A stretch of 59,970 nucleotides of DNA from Planctomycetota bacterium (GCA_023417655.1 JAEZFD010000048.1:1-59970); one strand, 5' to 3'. Positions 36,222 through 45,822 are shown, counted from the stretch's first letter. Numbers and translations: made by a program. Notes: generated by a model not told the origin, from the letters alone.

Positions 36222-37769
36222 TCACTTCGCCGCAGCTGCGGGCATTCGTGGAGGTGCGGGCTGCTTCGTCTCTGGATCAACAGGGAAAAGAGCGTTGGCG
36301 GCAGTGAGGCCTGCGATCAATTCGCCCATCATCCGGGTCAGTTCTTCAGGTCGACTCGCCGCCAGATTCGTCTGCTCAGCGGGATCGTTCTTCAAGTCAT
36401 ACAGCTGGTAACGCTCGTTCTCCGAGACGTCCGACGGGAAGTAGTGATAGATCACTTTCCAGTCTCCGTTTCGATAACTGGTGAAGTAGGGAGAGCGATG
36501 CTGGTGCGGATAGTGCATCAGAAACGTGGTCGGATGTTCGGGGTCCGGCTGCCCATTCAGCAATCTCTTCCAGCTCTTGCCATCGACGACATGCCTCGTA
36601 GGAACATCAACGTCACAGGCATCCAGGACCGTCGGAAACAGATCACAGATTGTCGTTAGCTGAGTCTGAACGGCTCCGGGCGTGATCGGGAATTTCTTCT
36701 GCTGTGGATGCTCTGCATTCGGGCGAGCCCAGGCGACGAGACACGGAGCCCGCACGCCCCCTTCATAATGGGTCCCCTTCTTGCCTCGCAGGGGTTCCGA
36801 ACTTCCGATTTCATGTTCCCGCCCTCGAGGAGCATCGCTTCCATTATCGCCAAGGAAAATCACCAGAGTCTGTTCAGCGACACCTGTCCGGTCGAGTTCC
36901 GCAAGGAGGTCGCCTAACGATTTGTCCATCCCTTCAATCAACGCCGCAAAGCTGCGAAGCCGCGGATATTGTGAATCCTCCGGGTAGTTGTTGATAAATC
37001 GTGGGTCATCCTGAAAGGGCGAATGCACGGCGTAGTGCGCGAAGTGCAGGAAGAACGGCTTGTCTGACTTCACGGCCGAATCAATCAATGAATTGGCTTC
37101 GAGCGTTAGTGCTTCCGTCAGGAAGACTCCTGAATCATGGTACTTCTCGAGGTGCGGCACCGCGTTCCGCTGAGGACGCATCTGCTTTCCGGTCGGCTTG
37201 TTTCCGTACCACTGTTCTGAGAAGTAACTGCCGGGCTGTCCCATGCCGCCCCCGGCGATGTTTTTGTCGAAGCCGAGCAAGAGCGGATCGGCTCCAGCTC
37301 CAAAGTGTGCTTTGCCGACGTGAAAAGTCTGATATCCCGCCTCATGAAGGATGCGTGCGAGCGTCACGTCACTCTGCTTCAGCCCCTCCCACTTCCACTC
37401 TGGCGGGCCTTTGTCTCCTTTGTTGTTCTGCCCTGCATTCACCCAGTTCGTAGTGCGATGTCGGGCGGCATTCTGCCCGGTCATGATTGTCACGCGACTC
37501 GGGGAACAGACGCTCATGGCGTTGAACTGAGAAAAGCGGATCCCGCGAGCCGCCAGCTGCTCCATGTTGGGTGTCCGGTAGAACCGGTTCAGCGGATGCA
37601 CAACCGGCTTACCGTTCTCACCAACTAAAAAGGGGACCGAGGTATCCATCACGCCCATGTCATCCACAAGGAAGATCACGACGTTCGGGCGAGCCGGTAC
37701 TGCGGCAACCACCAATCCTGCTCCCCACCCGAACAATAGCCAGAGAGCAGTGCAACAGATCCATTTCAT
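36222..37769 (-). CDS. Exported sulfatase, cysteine (formylglycine) type
   Basis: A 515-residue arylsulfatase-family enzyme (alkaline phosphatase fold) that should cleave sulfate esters outside the cytoplasm. It has a signal peptide (LWLLFGWGAGLVVAA). Early motifs are NVVIFLVDDMG with the calcium-binding Asp pair, and MSVCSPSRVTIMTG, in which C-x-P-S-R is the formylglycine site. Further motifs are HVGKAHFG and FLGDNGSDAPRG. AAAGG lies upstream of the ATG at 37769. Planctomycetes carry many such genes for sulfated glycans; the substrate is unknown. The neighbour at 37890 has an FGE-type fold. Confidence 0.92.
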   Translation of the reverse strand: MKWICCTALWLLFGWGAGLVVAAVPARPNVVIFLVDDMGVMDTSVPFLVGENGKPVVHPLNRFYRTPNMEQLAARGIRFSQFNAMSVCSPSRVTIMTGQNAARHRTTNWVNAGQNNKGDKGPPEWKWEGLKQSDVTLARILHEAGYQTFHVGKAHFGAGADPLLLGFDKNIAGGGMGQPGSYFSEQWYGNKPTGKQMRPQRNAVPHLEKYHDSGVFLTEALTLEANSLIDSAVKSDKPFFLHFAHYAVHSPFQDDPRFINNYPEDSQYPRLRSFAALIEGMDKSLGDLLAELDRTGVAEQTLVIFLGDNGSDAPRGREHEIGSSEPLRGKKGTHYEGGVRAPCLVAWARPNAEHPQQKKFPITPGAVQTQLTTICDLFPTVLDACDVDVPTRHVVDGKSWKRLLNGQPDPEHPTTFLMHYPHQHRSPYFTSYRNGDWKVIYHYFPSDVSENERYQLYDLKNDPAEQTNLAASRPEELTRMMGELIAGLTAANALFPVDPETKQPAPPRMPAAAAK

Positions 37770-37889
37770 CTGATTGGCCTTTGAAGTCGAATGAGGACGG
37801 GAATGAAAAAATCCTCGCTCCAGCTGGAATGGAAATCCATTCAAAGTCAGAACGAGGAAGTTTGTGATCGCGAGCAGAAACGCAATGGA

Positions 37890-39023
37890 TTAGTCGATTA
37901 CCCGCTGCTTCAGTTCGCGTTCATAGCGATCTTTCAGGTCTTCCGGAATGTCCGGATACAGAATGTATCGCTTGATTTCTTCATCAGTTGGTCGAGCGAA
38001 CGGACGGACCACGCGGAATCCAACCATGTCGCCGTCAGTCAGATACCAGATGCTGCGTGGCAGCTGGGGGTCCTGAATCTTCCAGTCTGGAGTCGATGGA
38101 ATCCGCACCGCACTTCGCAGTCCTTCAGGGTCATCCTTCCAACTCCCCCCCTTGGTCACACGTGGATATTCCTTGCCATCTGGCAGGCAGACCGGGAATT
38201 CGGCAGCTTTATCTTCCGGCAGCGAGGCATAGAACTCTGGGTCATAGCGATCCAGAACCCATTCAGCGACGTTGCCGTGCATGTCATAGAGTCCCCAGGG
38301 ATTCGGCTTCTTCTCACCGACCTTGTGGTAGACGTCATCAGAGTTGTCGAAATACCATGCGTAATCGCCGAGCTTCTCGGGATCATCGCCGAAGGAATAG
38401 GCTGTTGTCGTCCCGGCGCGACAGGCATATTCCCACTCTGCCTCGGTCGGAAGCCGGTAGTAGTGCCCGGTTTTGGCAGAGAGCCATTCGCAATACATCT
38501 TCGCGGCAGCCTGCGTCATGCCGATGGCAGGAAAGCCGTCGTGGCCCATGCCGAAGGTCATGTCCGTGTATTCCTTCGTCGCACGCGAGACGGCATCTGT
38601 GAAGTTATCGACCTTGTCCTTTTCACGTCCCAGCAGCTTACGACGCTGATTGTCGAGGCTCAGCCGCCACGTATCATATTCGTCCCACGTGACTTCCGTC
38701 TTGCCGATCCAGAACGGAGAGATCTTGACCTTGCGCTGAGGACCTTCGTCGTCATTTCGGCCTTCTTCCGTTTCCGGGCTCCCGATCAGGAACTCGCCCC
38801 CAGGAATGGGAATCATCTCGAAGCTGACATCAGTATCACGGAGCTTTTGCCTATAAGGCTTCATCTCGGCCGCTGTCGCGGCCTTGCTCGCAGGATCCTG
38901 CAGATACGGGTCGTTGGGATCCGGTTCGGCTGCGGAGAGTGTTGAAGTCAGTCCGACGCCGCAGACCACTGCCGACAGGCACGCCGCTTGCCAGAACTGA
39001 CGTCCGAGGCATACTTTCATCAT
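37890..39023 (-). CDS. Exported FGE/SUMF1-fold protein without the canonical active-site Cys pair
   Basis: A 377-residue protein of the formylglycine-generating-enzyme superfamily with an N-terminal signal (ACLSAVVCGVGLTSTLSAA). Signatures are MIPIPGGEFLIGSPETEEG, RLPTEAEWEYACRAG, GLYDMHGNVAEWV, and VTKGGSWKDDPEGLRSAVR, then MVGFRVVR. True FGEs have two catalytic cysteines shortly after the GGS motif; here that stretch has none. It is therefore unlikely to be a sulfatase-activating enzyme despite lying 120 bases upstream of one, and may bind ligands instead. Confidence 0.88.
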   Translation of the reverse strand: MMKVCLGRQFWQAACLSAVVCGVGLTSTLSAAEPDPNDPYLQDPASKAATAAEMKPYRQKLRDTDVSFEMIPIPGGEFLIGSPETEEGRNDDEGPQRKVKISPFWIGKTEVTWDEYDTWRLSLDNQRRKLLGREKDKVDNFTDAVSRATKEYTDMTFGMGHDGFPAIGMTQAAAKMYCEWLSAKTGHYYRLPTEAEWEYACRAGTTTAYSFGDDPEKLGDYAWYFDNSDDVYHKVGEKKPNPWGLYDMHGNVAEWVLDRYDPEFYASLPEDKAAEFPVCLPDGKEYPRVTKGGSWKDDPEGLRSAVRIPSTPDWKIQDPQLPRSIWYLTDGDMVGFRVVRPFARPTDEEIKRYILYPDIPEDLKDRYERELKQRVID

Positions 39024-39064
39024 GTGTCACTCGATTCAGAATCAATCAGACCCAGGTCACTGAG

Positions 39065-40147
39065 ATGCGGAATCAACGCAGAGTCGTCCTCTTCAACAAC
39101 CGTCGAATGGGAGGAATTTCTCTGCTTGCGTTGCTTTGGCTGGTTCTCTTCTCCGCCCCGGCAACAGCACAAACCGAGTCAACTTCAGGGCTCACTCGAT
39201 ATGAATTCGTGCAGATCCGGATGGGAGTCCCGGCCAGAATCACAGTGTATGCCGCCGATGAGGCTCTCGCAATTCAGGCATCTGACTCAGCCTATGAACG
39301 TCTCAAACAACTCGACCGCTGCCTGAGTGATTATGATCCTGACAGTGAACTCAATCAGTTCTGCAGAAAGCCCTGCGGAACTGAAGTCGCGGTGAGTCCC
39401 GATTTGTGGACCATGCTGGACGAGTCACAACATTATGCACGGAGTTCTCAGGGAGCCCTCGACATCACAGTCGGCCCGATCGTTAAACTCTGGCGAGTCT
39501 CTCGTCGGAGCAAAAAACTGCCTGACCCGGAAAAACTGAAGACCGCTCTCGCTGCAGTCGGTTATGAGAATCTCCAGCTCAACGAAGCGAAGAAATCAGC
39601 CAAACTTCTGAAACCGAACATGCAGCTCGATTTCGGTGCGATCGCCAAGGGTTACGCCGCAGACGAGGCCTATGCCGTTCTCGCAAAGCACGGGTTAACG
39701 ATCGCAATGGTCGCCGTCGCCGGAGATATTCGTGTCGGTGACCCGCCTCCCGGTCAGTCCGGCTGGAGAATTGCCGTGGAAGAACGCGGAGCCAACGGAC
39801 CCGAAGAACATCATTCGATCATTGTGGAACTTTGCCGCGAAGGGATTTCGACAGCTGGAGACACCTATCAGTATCTGGAACTCGACGGAGTGCGATACTC
39901 GCACATTGTTGACCCGAAAACGGGAGTCGGGCTGACGCGTCCCGGAAGCGCGACGGTCATTGCTCCAACCTGTACGGAGTCAGATGCACTCGATACCCTG
40001 ATTTTCGTGCTCGGCCGGGAAGCGGGACTGGAATACCTGAAACAGTACCCTCAGGCTGTCGGACTGTTCGTAGAACTGAATCAGGAAGGTCGGCCTGTCC
40101 AGACTCCCTCCCCGGGGTGGGAACGGCGGTTCCCTGTCGCGAAATAG
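39065..40147 (+). CDS. apbE: FAD:protein FMN transferase ApbE, exported
   Basis: A 360-residue ApbE-family enzyme that attaches FMN to a Thr in membrane flavoproteins such as NqrB/C or RnfG. An N-terminal signal is present (LLALLWLVLFSAPATA). Motifs: ALDITVGPIVKLW, LDFGAIAKGYAADEA with the metal/FAD-binding Lys-Gly, ISTAGDTYQY, and YSHIVDPKTGVGL. The start at 39065 has AGG eight bases upstream; it is divergent from the FGE-like gene. No nqr or rnf gene is in the window. Confidence 0.9.
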   Translation: MRNQRRVVLFNNRRMGGISLLALLWLVLFSAPATAQTESTSGLTRYEFVQIRMGVPARITVYAADEALAIQASDSAYERLKQLDRCLSDYDPDSELNQFCRKPCGTEVAVSPDLWTMLDESQHYARSSQGALDITVGPIVKLWRVSRRSKKLPDPEKLKTALAAVGYENLQLNEAKKSAKLLKPNMQLDFGAIAKGYAADEAYAVLAKHGLTIAMVAVAGDIRVGDPPPGQSGWRIAVEERGANGPEEHHSIIVELCREGISTAGDTYQYLELDGVRYSHIVDPKTGVGLTRPGSATVIAPTCTESDALDTLIFVLGREAGLEYLKQYPQAVGLFVELNQEGRPVQTPSPGWERRFPVAK

Positions 40148-40210
40148 CTTCCGTCACTCGGCCTGGTCGATCTCAATCTGCTTCTGCTCTCCAACTGGAC
40201 CAGTTCATCA

Positions 40211-41872
40211 ATGACGCAGCCGCCGGAGGACTCTTCAGCACCGGAATCCGAACGTTTCTGGCGTTGGTTCAAGATCGGACTCGGCGTTGCCCTGTTCTTC
40301 CTCGTCCTGCTCTGGCCTTATTCAGGAGGCCTGACTCCAGAGGCTCAACGCCTGCTGGCCGTGACTGTACTGATGGGGACGTTCTGGATTTCAGAACCGA
40401 TTCCCATTGCGGTCACGAGTCTGTTCCCGCTGGCTCTTTACCCTCTGCTGAACATTCTCCCGGCGAATGCGGTTAGTCGGGCGTACAGCGATTCCACCGT
40501 CTATCTGTTCCTGGGGGGATTCCTTCTCGCTCTCGCAATTGAACGTTGGCATCTGCATCGACGAATCGCCCTTTATGTTCTGAAGCGATTGGGGAGCAGT
40601 CCCCGACAGATTGTGTTCGGCTTCATGCTCGCGACCGGAATTCTGTCGATGTGGATCAGCAACAGCGCGGCAGCAATGATGATGGTGCCAATCGGTCTGG
40701 CGCTGATGTCGACCTTGAAGGAGTCACTCTCCGGAGAGATCGCCTCAGAAGAAGTTGAGAGATCCATCCGCCAGCTGACAATTCCGCTGCTGTTGGGGAT
40801 TGCCTATTCCGCGAGTGTCGGGGGAATCGCAACTTACGTCGGCAGCCCAACGAACATGGTCTTTCGGGGGTTCTGGGGACAGCAGTTTGTTCCACAGGGA
40901 TATCCGGACGTCACCTTTGCCGAGTGGATGCTGGTCTTCACTCCGGCCAGCTTCGTCATGCTGTTTCTCTGCGGAATCGTGATGACCTGGAATCTGCGGC
41001 CGCTCCCGAATTCTGGCTTGTTGACGCGAGACTTCTTCTCGAAGCAGCTTGAAGAACTCGGCACTGCAACCGCCGCCGAGCGTCGGGTCGGCGCTCTGTT
41101 CTTCATCACCGCCCTGCTCTGGATCTTCCGGGAACCGCTGGTCGTTGATCAGTGGAAACTCGTCCCCGGCTGGACCGAACTCGTCATCAAAGCTGGAGCA
41201 CTCGTTGGCGTCGACCTGAGCTATCTGATGAAGACGGTCAGCGACTCGACGATCGCGATTGCGATGGCAACGCTGCTCTTTGTCATCCCCGGAAATGGCC
41301 CCGTCGGGTCGCGTCCCCGACTGCTGAGTTGGAAGGAAGCCGAACGCGGGATCCCTTGGGGGATGCTGCTACTGTTCGGCGGCGGCTTTGCCATGGCTGA
41401 AGCCTTCGGGACGACCAAGCTCTCAACTTGGGTCGGGGAGAACTTCTCAGGCTGGATTGAAGGTCAGTCGCAGTTGGGCGTCACATTCATGGTCTGCACG
41501 CTTGTCACCGTGCTGACTGAGTTCACCAGCAACACAGCGACCGCGAATATGCTGATGCCAATTCTGGCTGCCGTCGCGCTGCAGCTGCACATGGACCCGC
41601 GGCTCCTGCTGATCCCGGCAACCGTCTCTTCCAGCTGCGGATTCATGATGCCGGTCGGAACGCCGCCGAATGCAATCGTGATCGCCTCTGGGAAAGTGCC
41701 AATCAAGTCGATGCTCGCCTACGGTCTGGTTCTGAACATCATCGGCATCGTCTGCGTCGCCCTCTTCACATGGTTCGTCGGAGCGGCGGTGATGAACATC
41801 CCGCTGCCGGGAAGTCCTGCCCCCGCAGGAGTGACCGCCCCGATGGCTTCTCCCGCCGAATCGACGATGTAG
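40211..41872 (+). CDS. SLC13/DASS-family sodium:dicarboxylate or sulfate symporter
   Basis: A 553-residue inner-membrane transporter with a dozen hydrophobic segments. The two inverted-repeat signature loops are present: SNSAAAMMMVPIGLALM near residues 155-170 and SNTATANMLMPILAAVA near 440-456, each containing the SNT/SNS sodium site. SSCGFMMPVGTPPNAIVIAS is the C-terminal DASS signature. Anion specificity (C4-dicarboxylate, citrate or sulfate) cannot be read from sequence. It begins 63 bases after apbE. A bidirectional terminator follows at 41882. Confidence 0.92.
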   Translation: MTQPPEDSSAPESERFWRWFKIGLGVALFFLVLLWPYSGGLTPEAQRLLAVTVLMGTFWISEPIPIAVTSLFPLALYPLLNILPANAVSRAYSDSTVYLFLGGFLLALAIERWHLHRRIALYVLKRLGSSPRQIVFGFMLATGILSMWISNSAAAMMMVPIGLALMSTLKESLSGEIASEEVERSIRQLTIPLLLGIAYSASVGGIATYVGSPTNMVFRGFWGQQFVPQGYPDVTFAEWMLVFTPASFVMLFLCGIVMTWNLRPLPNSGLLTRDFFSKQLEELGTATAAERRVGALFFITALLWIFREPLVVDQWKLVPGWTELVIKAGALVGVDLSYLMKTVSDSTIAIAMATLLFVIPGNGPVGSRPRLLSWKEAERGIPWGMLLLFGGGFAMAEAFGTTKLSTWVGENFSGWIEGQSQLGVTFMVCTLVTVLTEFTSNTATANMLMPILAAVALQLHMDPRLLLIPATVSSSCGFMMPVGTPPNAIVIASGKVPIKSMLAYGLVLNIIGIVCVALFTWFVGAAVMNIPLPGSPAPAGVTAPMASPAESTM

Positions 41873-41874
41873 GC

Positions 41875-41917
41875 CAAAAAAAGAACACCCGCCCGAAGTA
41901 GATCGGGCGGGTGTTCT
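41875..41917. terminator. Bidirectional terminator between SLC13 gene and def
   Basis: A perfect 15-bp inverted repeat (AGAACACCCGCCCGA, six-base loop, and its complement at 41903-41917) lies between convergent genes. On the left a run of A gives a T-run for the minus strand, ending the def transcript. It also lies 10 bases after the SLC13 stop and may serve that gene. Confidence 0.85.
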
Positions 41918-41972
41918 CGTATTCAGAGGACCGGCCAGACAGTGTCTGGTTGAGCCTGCATCCGCTTGCGAA

Positions 41973-42617
41973 TTAGTCCTTCAGGTCAGGACGCTCCAGA
42001 TTCAGCGGCACGCGCGACAGGAACTCTTCCGGCACGGCTCCGGACTGAGCCATCGCCTGCAGGTCGCGCTTGATTTCTTCGTCTGACGGAATCTGGCCGG
42101 CCTTCTGGGCATGCTGGTAGATCGTAACGAACCGGGGAATCTTCACATCGAGTTTAGAACTGGTTCCCTCGTCACGCATCCGATCCGTGAACATGATCCC
42201 GTCGAGGTGATCGGATTCATGCTGCACCACGCGAGCAGCCAGCTCACTGACTTCCATTGCGAATGGCTGTCCATTGAGGTCAAACGCCTCAACTGTCAAT
42301 TCCGCCGCCCGACTGACGTTTCCGTACAGACCCGGCAGACTCAGGCAGCCTTCTTCCCCCAGCTCACGGCCTTTTCGCTTCGTGATGATCGGATTGATGA
42401 AGACGAGTTCCTCATCCTTCTCATCCGGGCGGGCCTCGAGATTCACGATAAAGAACCGGAACGGCAGGCCGACCTGATTGGCAGCGAGCCCGATCCCTTC
42501 CGCTTCATACATCAGATCAAACATCTGACTCACCGTCTTGCGAAAGACGGAATCGATCTTCTTGAGATCAACAGAACGGAACGCCAGAGCGGGATGGGGA
42601 TAAGGAACAATCTGCAT
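41973..42617 (-). CDS. def: Peptide deformylase
   Basis: A 214-residue metalloenzyme removing formyl groups from nascent proteins. The three defining motifs are present: GIGLAANQVG (40-49), EEGCLSLPG with the metal-binding Cys, and VQHESDHLDG with both metal-binding His and the catalytic Glu. The C-terminal 45 residues (IPSDEEIKRDLQAMAQSG) extend beyond the usual 165-190 length and are predicted helical. It is a single gene, convergent with the transporter and divergent from bioA. Confidence 0.95.
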   Translation of the reverse strand: MQIVPYPHPALAFRSVDLKKIDSVFRKTVSQMFDLMYEAEGIGLAANQVGLPFRFFIVNLEARPDEKDEELVFINPIITKRKGRELGEEGCLSLPGLYGNVSRAAELTVEAFDLNGQPFAMEVSELAARVVQHESDHLDGIMFTDRMRDEGTSSKLDVKIPRFVTIYQHAQKAGQIPSDEEIKRDLQAMAQSGAVPEEFLSRVPLNLERPDLKD

Positions 42618-42894
42618 TGAACGTGAGCTTCAGGCCAGTCTGAGTCAGGATTTCAGGTCTTCTGCAAGACGCTGCGCCGCGATTTTGCCACGGACAGCAA
42701 CCGTGAGAACTGCTGCAACTCCATAGAGTCGAGTGGAAAAATCATAGACCATTCCGCTCGAAACGCCTAGTGGTGGAATCAGCATGACAGAATGCCAGAC
42801 TGGCCCGGCAGTGGAGCCTGGGGCCGAAATGTTCTAAAACGTCAGGGATTCAAATCCCCAGACTTCGCCCATTGTGTGAACGGATCAAAGTACA

Positions 42895-44277
42895 GTGAAC
42901 AGTCAGGACGGCGTGCAGACGACAAGCAACAGACAATGGCGCAACTGGGACAACGAATATGTCTGGCATCCATTCACTGCGATGCAGGCGTATGAGCAGG
43001 AACAGGCTCCGATCATCGAGTCCGGGGAAGGATTCGAATTGATTGATGTGGATTGCCGACGGTATCTCGACGGAATCTCATCACTCTGGTGCAACGTTCA
43101 TGGACACCGCGTCCCAGAGATCGACGACGCCATCCGCCAGCAGATGGACAAGGTGAGTCACACGACGTTGCTTGGGCTGTCATCGACGCCTTCCATTGAG
43201 CTCGCAAAGCGGTTGGTCGAACGGGCTCCGAGCGGCTTGAACAAAGTCTTCTACTCGGACAGCGGATCAACCGCCGTTGAGGCCGCTCTGAAAATCGCCT
43301 TCCAGTACCATCGCCAGAAGCCGGACGGACCAGAGCAGCGAGACCTGTTCGCGACCATTAGCGGTGCCTATCACGGCGACACGATCGGCTCTGTCAGCCT
43401 GGGACAGATCGGGCTGTTCCATCGGGTCTATGGATCTTTGTTGTTCCCGACAATTGCCTGCCCTTCTCCAGTCGCTCTGCGTGTCCCGGAAGGCTTCACC
43501 CGACAGGGGTATCTGGACTTCTGTTTCGCAGAAGCCGAGCGAATCATCACTGTAAACGCTCCGCGGCTCGCCGCACTCGTCGTGGAACCACTGGTCCAGG
43601 GAGCCGCTGGTATTCTGGTTCATCCTCCGGGATACCTGAAACACCTGCGTGAGCTGACCCGACGGCATGGCATTCCACTCATCGCGGACGAAGTCGCTGT
43701 CGGCTTCGGCAGAACAGGCACCCTGTTTGCCTGCGAGCAGGAACAAGTGACACCTGACCTGATGTGCCTCGCCAAGGGATTGACCGGGGGCTATTTGCCG
43801 CTCGCAGCGACATTGGCGACCGATGAAATCTATTCCGCATTTCTCGGGGACCCGAGCGAAGGAAGAACCTTCTTCCACGGCCACACATTCACCGGAAATC
43901 CGCTGGCGTGCGTTGCGGGCATTGCCTCACTGGATTTAATCGAGAAGAACAACGTTCTCGAGAATGCCCGGCTCAATGCAGAGCGAATCACCCAGCGACT
44001 GAGCGTTCTGAAAAATCATTCGCATGTCGCCGAGATCCGGCAGCGGGGAATCATGGTCGGCATCGAGCTGGTGCAGGATCGCGAGTCGCTCACCAGCTTC
44101 CCGGCTGAGCGTCGCACAGGTCATCTCGTGACACTGGCCGCCCGCAAACGTGGAGTGATCATCCGACCGCTGGGGGATGTCGTTGTTCTGATGCCAGCAC
44201 CTGCCATGCAGGCTTCGGACATTGATCGACTCTGCGACGTCGCCATTGAGTCCATCAATGAAGTGACGGCTGCTTGA
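42895..44277 (+). CDS. bioA: Adenosylmethionine-8-amino-7-oxononanoate aminotransferase BioA
   Basis: A 460-residue class III PLP aminotransferase converting KAPA to DAPA in biotin synthesis, with SAM as amino donor. WHPFTAMQAY near residue 25 is the BioA-specific start. DSGSTAVEAALKIA, GAYHGDTIGSVS, IADEVAVGFGRTG, and the lysine site LMCLAKGLTGGYLPL are all in place, and HGHTFTGNPLACV closes the site. The start codon is GTG with only a weak GGA upstream. No bioB, bioD or bioF is in the window. Confidence 0.93.
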   Translation: MNSQDGVQTTSNRQWRNWDNEYVWHPFTAMQAYEQEQAPIIESGEGFELIDVDCRRYLDGISSLWCNVHGHRVPEIDDAIRQQMDKVSHTTLLGLSSTPSIELAKRLVERAPSGLNKVFYSDSGSTAVEAALKIAFQYHRQKPDGPEQRDLFATISGAYHGDTIGSVSLGQIGLFHRVYGSLLFPTIACPSPVALRVPEGFTRQGYLDFCFAEAERIITVNAPRLAALVVEPLVQGAAGILVHPPGYLKHLRELTRRHGIPLIADEVAVGFGRTGTLFACEQEQVTPDLMCLAKGLTGGYLPLAATLATDEIYSAFLGDPSEGRTFFHGHTFTGNPLACVAGIASLDLIEKNNVLENARLNAERITQRLSVLKNHSHVAEIRQRGIMVGIELVQDRESLTSFPAERRTGHLVTLAARKRGVIIRPLGDVVVLMPAPAMQASDIDRLCDVAIESINEVTAA

Positions 44278-44317
44278 TTACTGGGGTGAATGACTGGCAG
44301 CGAGGCCCGTCCAGTGC

Positions 44318-44707
44318 TCACTGCGTCTGAATGGAGATGCGACGGGGTTCTGCACGGGGAATTCGGGGCAGCAATACTTCAAGAACGCCGTTCGTCAGCT
44401 TCGCGGAAATGCGGTCGTGATCGACATCATCGCTCAAGATGAACGAGCGCAGGAAGTCTCCTGAATGATATTCCTGATGGACGAGTTCGGCCCCTTCCGG
44501 AACCGGTGACGTCACACGGCCGAACAGGGTCAGGCGGTTGTCCTGCACCTGCAATTCCAAACCCTCTGCTGTCACGCCAGGTAAGTCGGCACGAAGCACC
44601 AGCCCCTGTCCGTTTTCAAAAATGTCGATCGGCGGAGTTCGCACCCAACGTTCCGGGGTGGGGTCCTGTGATCGGGCTTCTTCAGGATGACGCGGATGAT
44701 TGGACAT
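44318..44707 (-). CDS. Small heat-shock protein, Hsp20 family
   Basis: A 129-residue ATP-independent holdase. The alpha-crystallin domain runs from about residue 24 (PIDIFENGQGLVLRADLPGV) to LTNGVLEVLLPRI, whose V-L-EV-LLPR strand precedes a C-terminal Ile-x-Ile-like anchor (RRISIQTQ). The N-terminal arm is short and hydrophilic. It lies 93 bases downstream of a second hsp20 on the same strand. Confidence 0.92.
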   Translation of the reverse strand: MSNHPRHPEEARSQDPTPERWVRTPPIDIFENGQGLVLRADLPGVTAEGLELQVQDNRLTLFGRVTSPVPEGAELVHQEYHSGDFLRSFILSDDVDHDRISAKLTNGVLEVLLPRIPRAEPRRISIQTQ

Positions 44708-44800
44708 GACTTGCGTGCCGGTTGGTAATGCTGTGTCGTGATCCAGAGATACGTCCGGGCTTTCACTCCGAAAGCCCTCAACGGGTCGAAATCGTCGCTG

Positions 44801-45253
44801 TTACGAAGAGACGCCCGGGTCATTCAGTTTGATCTGCCGGGGGGCCGTCGCCGGAAGCTTTGGAAGAGTCACCTTGAGCAGACCATGCGTCAGCTCGGCC
44901 TGGATCCGGGATTCATCGACACGCTCCGGAAGAACGACCACCCGCTCCCAGTCGCCACTCGTGCGTTCGCTGCGACGAAACCGTTCTGCGGGAATTTCGC
45001 CCATTGAAGAACGCGTCCCACGCAGGGACAACTTTCCGTCAGCGACCTCGATGTCAATTTCGGACACTTCGCATCCAGGCAGTTCCGCAGTGATGAGATA
45101 GTCCGTGGCTGTCGCATACACATTCAGCCCTGGATAAGGCCGACCGAGCCGTAACCCCTCGAATGCCACCTCGACACTTTTCATCCAGCGGTCCATCTCA
45201 CGCTCGAGATCGGGCCAAGACTGGAGAGAATTTCCTAACCGAAACACTGGCAT
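44801..45253 (-). CDS. Small heat-shock protein, Hsp20 family
   Basis: A 150-residue sHSP. The N-terminus (FRLGNSLQSWPDLEREMDRW) is followed by the crystallin domain (LNVYATATDYLITAELPGCE to LTHGLLKVTLPKLP). The ATG at 45253 gives a typical bacterial sHSP length; the frame is open upstream to 45403 with another ATG at 45364, but that extension is not family-like. It is first of a two-gene hsp20 unit. No CIRCE or sigma-54 element was seen upstream. Confidence 0.9.
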   Translation of the reverse strand: MPVFRLGNSLQSWPDLEREMDRWMKSVEVAFEGLRLGRPYPGLNVYATATDYLITAELPGCEVSEIDIEVADGKLSLRGTRSSMGEIPAERFRRSERTSGDWERVVVLPERVDESRIQAELTHGLLKVTLPKLPATAPRQIKLNDPGVSS

Positions 45254-45636
45254 GGAGATCTTAAAGCAGCGAGTCCTGCTTCCCTTTGGAGGCACTGAGA
45301 TCACATTCTCCACCGGAGATCCGAATGCTGTCCGGCGGACTTTCCTCAGAAGACATATTGCCATGCAATTTCCGCGCCGAAGGAAAAAATGACGCAACCT
45401 CAACGAAAGTTAAGCTATTTGCTGCAGAGAGATTACGCACGGCGTGAGAGCGGGGTGACAGGCGAGTGACCGGAAACGCGATGCCAATCTGGCAGGACAT
45501 TAATGATGTGCCGCGTTATTGAGAAATTCGAATCGAAGCAAAAAACATGATTTCATTTCGCCCCGGCAGTTCTTGTGGCCTACGTTTTTAGCAACACTCC
45601 TTCTGGGCCGGGATCTCTTCCTAAGGCGGCGGCGTC
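45254..45636. other. Gap between hsp20 genes and Flp pilin gene
   Basis: A 383-base divergent intergenic region expected to hold promoters for both sides. I see no convincing -35/-10 pair and no inverted repeat of note. Confidence 0.45.
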
Positions 45637-45822
45637 ATGTCCTCAATTCTGAAATTTCTGCGGGGCGAAGAGGGCCCGACCTCCGTTGAATACGCGGTCA
45701 TGCTCGCCCTGATCATCACGTCCTGCGTGGTGACCATCAAAACTGTCGGCAGCAGTACCAGCGGAATCTGGGCGTCAAATCAGCAGAAGCTGGACGAAGC
45801 TGGTTTCAGCCAGAGTCCGTAA
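45637..45822 (+). CDS. Flp/Fap-type pilin
   Basis: A 61-residue pilin of the Flp (Tad pilus) family. The N-terminal KFLRGEEGPTSVEYAVMLAL has the short leader with cleavage expected after Gly, the conserved Glu at +5 region and the hydrophobic helix. The tail is short, as usual for Flp. AAGGCGG lies 10 bases upstream. No tad assembly genes or prepilin peptidase are in the window. Confidence 0.88.
   Translation: MSSILKFLRGEEGPTSVEYAVMLALIITSCVVTIKTVGSSTSGIWASNQQKLDEAGFSQSP

Noticed and set aside
42755..42880. tRNA-like sequence (GGTGGAAT followed by GGGATTCAAATCCCC)
   Set aside because: The T-loop lacks G before TTC, and no matching 7-bp acceptor stem can be formed; it is not a recognisable tRNA.
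43716..43730. GGCAC-N5-TTGC sigma-54-like match on the plus strand
   Set aside because: It lies inside the bioA coding region at conserved residues; treated as chance.
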